The notes below the pieces were generated by a model. That model ran no database searches and was not told the origin of the DNA. It saw nothing but the letters and a program-made list of their open reading frames with translations. Made by a program: the position numbers and the translations under genes. A stretch of 24,599 nucleotides of DNA. It comes from JACMIU01 sp043763605 (GTDB taxonomy: Bacteria > Armatimonadota > Armatimonadia > Armatimonadales > Armatimonadaceae). Below, one piece after another: positions 21,894 through 24,599 of this stretch. Numbering within the stretch: position 1 is the first letter of the stretch; every line of letters starts with the position of its first letter. Location of the stretch: NCBI GenBank assembly GCA_043763605.1, contig JAYULM010000532.1, positions 1 through 24,599 of the forward strand. Reading direction: 5' to 3'.

Positions 21894-22883
21894 ATGAACG
21901 TTCCTGCTACAGGGGTCGATGCCCCTGTTTCGACCGATATGACCGGGCAGAGTTTATCTCTGTCTGTGATGTTCCCCGTGCCGCCGGGCGCGGGGGGCGT
22001 ATTGCCCGCGCCGCAGACAGACGCGGAAAACGGCGGCAACGATAGCCGCGACCCGGACATCGGGAGTTATCTAAACCGTCTGACGCGGAGTGCGCTTCTT
22101 TCGCCGGAGCAGGAAGTCGTCTTAGCCCAGCGTGTGCGGCAGGGCGGCTCGCAGGCGAAATCGGCGCGGGCGAAACTGATCGAAGCCAACATGCGCCTCG
22201 TGATCGCGGTCGCCAAGGCGTACCGCTCGTCGGGGATAGCGCTGGAGGATCTGATCCAGGAAGGTGCCATCGGGTTGATGACCGCGACCGAGCGGTTCGA
22301 CTGGCGGCGCGGCTACCGCTTCTCGACGTACGCGACGCAGTGGATTCGTCAGGCTATCGGGCGCGCCGTGGACAACAAGTCGAAAAGCATCCGGCTTCCC
22401 GCGCATGTTTCCGAGTCGCTGCGCAAGATCGAACGCGTCCGTGCCGAGTACCGGCGCGAAACTGGCGAGGAAGCCACCCCGGACGTGATCGTTTCGCGCA
22501 CCGGCTTGACGACGCGCAAAGTGACCATGCTCCTGCAAACGCTCGCGGAGCCGGTGTCGCTCGACATGCCGGTCGGCGACGAGGACAACACGAGCCTGGG
22601 TTCGCTCCTGCACGACAGGAACGCGCCCGACCCCGAGGAGACGCTGGTTTCCGCCGAACTGCGCGCCGAGATCCATCTCATCCTGAACACGCTCGACGAG
22701 CGCGAGAAAACGATCATGCGGAAGCGGTTCGGCTTCGACGGCGAGGAAACGTACGTGCTCCAGCAAATCGGCGAACAACTATCGATCAGCCGCGAGCGCG
22801 TCCGGCAGATCGAAGCGTCCGCCCTGCGTAAACTGCGCACCCTCGCCCGCCAGCGGCAACTGCGCGACTACCTGCACGGGTGA
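21894..22883 (+). CDS. RpoD/SigA-family RNA polymerase sigma factor
   Basis: A 329-residue sigma-70 family protein of group 1 or 2. After a variable, Pro/Gly-rich lead of about 60 residues, region 1.2 reads DIGSYLNRLTRSALLSPEQE. Region 2 holds ANMRLVIAVAKAYRSSGIAL, then EDLIQEGAIGLMTATERFDW, then YRFSTYATQWIRQAIGRAV. Region 3 follows with IRLPAHVSESLRKIERVR. Region 4 ends with LDEREKTIMRKRFGFDG and the helix-turn-helix QLSISRERVRQIEASALRKL. Region 1.1 and the non-conserved insert of primary sigma factors are missing. It could be the housekeeping factor of a lineage with short SigA, or a group 2 factor; the sequence alone does not decide. No anti-sigma gene is adjacent. Confidence 0.9.
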   Translation: MNVPATGVDAPVSTDMTGQSLSLSVMFPVPPGAGGVLPAPQTDAENGGNDSRDPDIGSYLNRLTRSALLSPEQEVVLAQRVRQGGSQAKSARAKLIEANMRLVIAVAKAYRSSGIALEDLIQEGAIGLMTATERFDWRRGYRFSTYATQWIRQAIGRAVDNKSKSIRLPAHVSESLRKIERVRAEYRRETGEEATPDVIVSRTGLTTRKVTMLLQTLAEPVSLDMPVGDEDNTSLGSLLHDRNAPDPEETLVSAELRAEIHLILNTLDEREKTIMRKRFGFDGEETYVLQQIGEQLSISRERVRQIEASALRKLRTLARQRQLRDYLHG

Positions 22884-22928
22884 ACCGGCGTAGGTATGGG
22901 AACCGGGTGATCAGATTACGGTTCCCAG

Positions 22929-22957
22929 TTGACAAGGCAAGCGAACCGCGTCATAAT
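22929..22957 (+). promoter_or_regulatory. Strong sigma-70 promoter of the three-gene cassette
   Basis: A consensus TTGACA at 22929-22934, a 17-bp spacer and CATAAT at 22952-22957. The ATG at 22967 is only 9 nt after the -10 box, so the transcript is leaderless or nearly so. It shows that the cassette is transcribed on its own and fixes the start of the first gene. Confidence 0.75.
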
Positions 22958-22966
22958 CAGGGAGCC

Positions 22967-23677
22967 ATGCCGGAAGCAGAAAAGACCTATCCGGTTCTAC
23001 GGAACGCACCTATCGTCGAATCCATAGCGTATTTCCGGCTCGGTCCTGAGATGACCGATGACGCGATAGCTGTCTTTCGCGAACGCATTAGGGGCGACTT
23101 TCCCCGTGATGATGTGTCCGAGACCAATAGCGCGAGTGGCGGTTCTACCCTTGTCTTCACGAGCGATGATTTGAAAAGATTCGTTCGCATAGGGACGGGG
23201 GATCTGGCATACCACAAGTTGGCTCCCTACGGTGATGGAAACGATTTCCGCAACGAGTTACGTATTTTATGGGGACAGTTCCGTGACGTGGTCGCGCAAG
23301 TTCGTGTGACACAGGTCGCGCTACGGGCGATAAATCGAATAGAACCGGACGACAGCGGCGGGAGCCACGAGGATTATTTCAGGACATACCCTGCCATAAG
23401 CAGTGGAGTCCCGGATGAACTATTCTCGGCATTCATGCGTCTTGGCGTGTTGCACCCGGTTCATAAAGACGTATCCGGGGTTATCAACTGGGCGGCACAA
23501 CCGCCGACAGATCCCGTTAGCAAAGTTGCTTTCATACTCGATATAGAAGCAAGTCGAAGGATTCGTGAACCGGGTGAAGACGCGCATATGTGGGAATCTA
23601 TGGAACTGTTGAGGGTGTTCCGTAATCAACTGTTTTTCGAGAGTATAACAGAGAAAACAGTGGAGGTATACCGATGA
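22967..23677 (+). CDS. TIGR04255-like family protein
   Basis: A 236-residue protein resembling the sporadically distributed TIGR04255 family. The diagnostic start is YPVLRNAPIVESIAYFRLGP; the family opens with a basic-Asn-Ala-Pro-Ile-x-Glu strand. A central strand TQVALRAINRIE and a C-terminal HMWESMELLRVFRNQLFFES also match the general plan (a closing helix leading to N-x-x-F-xx-S). The function of the family is not established. The start at 22967 is set by the promoter 9 nt upstream; the in-frame ATG at 22880 precedes the promoter. It overlaps the next gene by 4 bp. Codon use is less GC-biased than in the core genes, consistent with horizontal gain. Confidence 0.75.
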   Translation: MPEAEKTYPVLRNAPIVESIAYFRLGPEMTDDAIAVFRERIRGDFPRDDVSETNSASGGSTLVFTSDDLKRFVRIGTGDLAYHKLAPYGDGNDFRNELRILWGQFRDVVAQVRVTQVALRAINRIEPDDSGGSHEDYFRTYPAISSGVPDELFSAFMRLGVLHPVHKDVSGVINWAAQPPTDPVSKVAFILDIEASRRIREPGEDAHMWESMELLRVFRNQLFFESITEKTVEVYR

Positions 23678-24213
23678 GTACGACGTACAACTTCACTCAC
23701 AACGAATGTCTCTACGACTACCGTTCGGGGTTCAGTGCTGAGAGCAAACAGTTACGTCAAGAACAAGAAAGGGTTTGGAAGGAGGAAGGCGGCTCCTTAA
23801 CTCTGGTACACACACGTCATCTATCACCGGATATGCAAAGTGTGAACGAATGCATCACAGAACTTTCCCGTCTGGAAGACGACTGGGACGGTGATGACGC
23901 GCTGGCACCGACGATGCCAGTCATCAGCAATATGCGGCTTCTGGTCAGTCATTTGGACCGGTGCCTGTACAATGCTCGGGTACAGTGGCAGATCCCGGAC
24001 TGCTTCGCCACGCCGACGGGCGGCGTCGAACTGTATTGGCGCAAGACTGGTTTTCATTTGTCGTTGCTTGTGGAACCGGAGGCACCCGGCGAAACAATTG
24101 TACTTGATGGGGATGGGGTTCACCTTTCTGTGGAACGCCGCTTCGATTGTGTGGGTGCCGCTTCCTATGCGACCTCGCGCTTGTGCGATGCCGCGAGCAA
24201 CACGGGGCGGTAA
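23674..24213 (+). CDS. Unknown protein with WDGDDA motif, second gene of the cassette
   Basis: A 179-residue soluble protein. The middle carries ELSRLEDDWDGDDALAPTMP at about residues 68-87, followed by a helix (NMRLLVSHLDRCLYNARV) and then PDCFATPTGGVELYWRKTGF at about 109-128. The paired pattern, a Leu-rich helix with WDGxxAxxP then a TPxGGVxLxW strand, recurs in small uncharacterised proteins from accessory regions, to my recollection; I know no function. The C-terminal part is beta-rich (IVLDGDGVHLSVERRF). Start overlaps the TIGR04255-like stop by 4 bp, with AGTGGAGGT just upstream as ribosome-binding site. Confidence 0.7.
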   Translation: MSTTYNFTHNECLYDYRSGFSAESKQLRQEQERVWKEEGGSLTLVHTRHLSPDMQSVNECITELSRLEDDWDGDDALAPTMPVISNMRLLVSHLDRCLYNARVQWQIPDCFATPTGGVELYWRKTGFHLSLLVEPEAPGETIVLDGDGVHLSVERRFDCVGAASYATSRLCDAASNTGR

Positions 24214-24224
24214 GAACTCGTTGT

Positions 24225-24524
24225 ATGGAAGACGGCGGCGGCGGCAAACAGGACCTTCCGTTTGTTTATGTGCTACGCCGCCTTCCGCCCAACTATTTAA
24301 AGGGGAACGAAGTTCGTCCCGGTGCCTTCCTTTTGCACGACGGTGAGACAGGTCTATCCGTCTACGCGCCGGATCGGGTTACTCCGAGGCGTTTGCTCCA
24401 GGACTACATCAACACCCGCTACACAGAACGGCGGTCCGACGACGGGACTGTCCGCGACAAGGCGGAGGGACGGCTACAGAAGTACGGGACAACGGCAGAG
24501 GAAATGGTAACTATTCAGGCATGA
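24225..24524 (+). CDS. Small unknown protein, third gene of the cassette
   Basis: A 99-residue protein starting 11 bp after the previous stop. It reads FVYVLRRLPPNYLKGNEVRP, then GAFLLHDGETGLSVYAPDRV. The sequence of a basic-LPP turn, then RPGAFLL, then GLSV is like that of small proteins (RRxPP ... F ... LSV) found in many accessory regions without assigned role. The start at 24225 is chosen because the in-frame ATG at 24147 overlaps most of the end of the preceding gene. No strong ribosome-binding site is visible, so translation may be coupled. After its stop, 75 bp remain, with nothing recognisable. Confidence 0.6.
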   Translation: MEDGGGGKQDLPFVYVLRRLPPNYLKGNEVRPGAFLLHDGETGLSVYAPDRVTPRRLLQDYINTRYTERRSDDGTVRDKAEGRLQKYGTTAEEMVTIQA

Positions 24525-24599
24525 TCTAGGGAAGGCAAAACGGGGTTTCCTGCAAAGACGGAGCGCAAGCAATCCAGCAACGCCATCCCCTGCTTCTGA

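Overview
The window looks like a GC-rich, roughly 24.6-kb chromosomal piece from a free-living bacterium. The gene mix fits the Armatimonadota or a related deep lineage: ECF sigma factors with unusual partners, a PSP1/RicT protein, an FAD-dependent oxidoreductase, a NanE-ROK-DUF4127 cluster, palindromic repeats inside genes, and -10 boxes placed almost on the start codon. This placement is inferred from gene content. There is no rRNA in the window to confirm it, and I saw no tRNA, CRISPR array or intact insertion sequence.

Layout. 1-2082 (+): 3' part of a multi-PAS, SpoIIE-type (RsbU-like) phosphatase. 2074-4103 (-): operon of ECF sigma factor, small proline-rich protein and RicT-like PSP1 protein. 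4179-4960: a Fic-domain enzyme (-) facing a small convergent gene (+) that carries a Fic-inhibitory motif. 5027-6478 (+): FAD-dependent oxidoreductase with a TCAGTGG repeat inserted in frame. 6479-7051: mostly empty. 7052-10507 (+): tightly overlapping nanE, ROK kinase and DUF4127 genes. 10664-12852 (+): a double zinc-ribbon protein and a coupled pair of unknown genes. 12935-13086: a compact array of hairpins closed by an outer stem, a candidate structured RNA or bidirectional terminator. 13089-14953 (-): an AT-richer, probably acquired pair of an XRE-ImmA/IrrE protein and an unknown partner. 15399-17708 (+): topoisomerase I. 17871-20524 (-): ECF sigma factor, membrane anti-sigma-like protein and exported STN-like protein. 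20593-21579 (+): secreted S1/P1 nuclease. 21894-22883 (+): RpoD/SigA-family sigma factor. 22967-24524 (+): three-gene cassette led by a TIGR04255-like protein.

The most striking structure is a family of about 140-bp palindromic elements. Each complete copy has two perfect inverted arms of 50-51 bp around a 40-46 bp core. One copy lies in frame near the N-terminus of the DUF4127 gene (8793-8933). One lies in the linker of the anti-sigma-like protein (19306-19453). One sits between the convergent topA and STN-like genes (17726-17865). A degenerate copy supplies the last residues and stop codon of the DUF4127 gene (10476-10598). Other points worth attention are the hairpin array at 12935-13086, the convergent Fic module and the three-gene cassette at the right end.

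The genes fall into signalling and transcription control (phosphatase, two ECF sigma factors, one SigA-like factor), amino-sugar catabolism (nanE, ROK kinase, possibly DUF4127), DNA topology (topA), and accessory modules likely gained by transfer (Fic pair, XRE-ImmA pair, TIGR04255 cassette).
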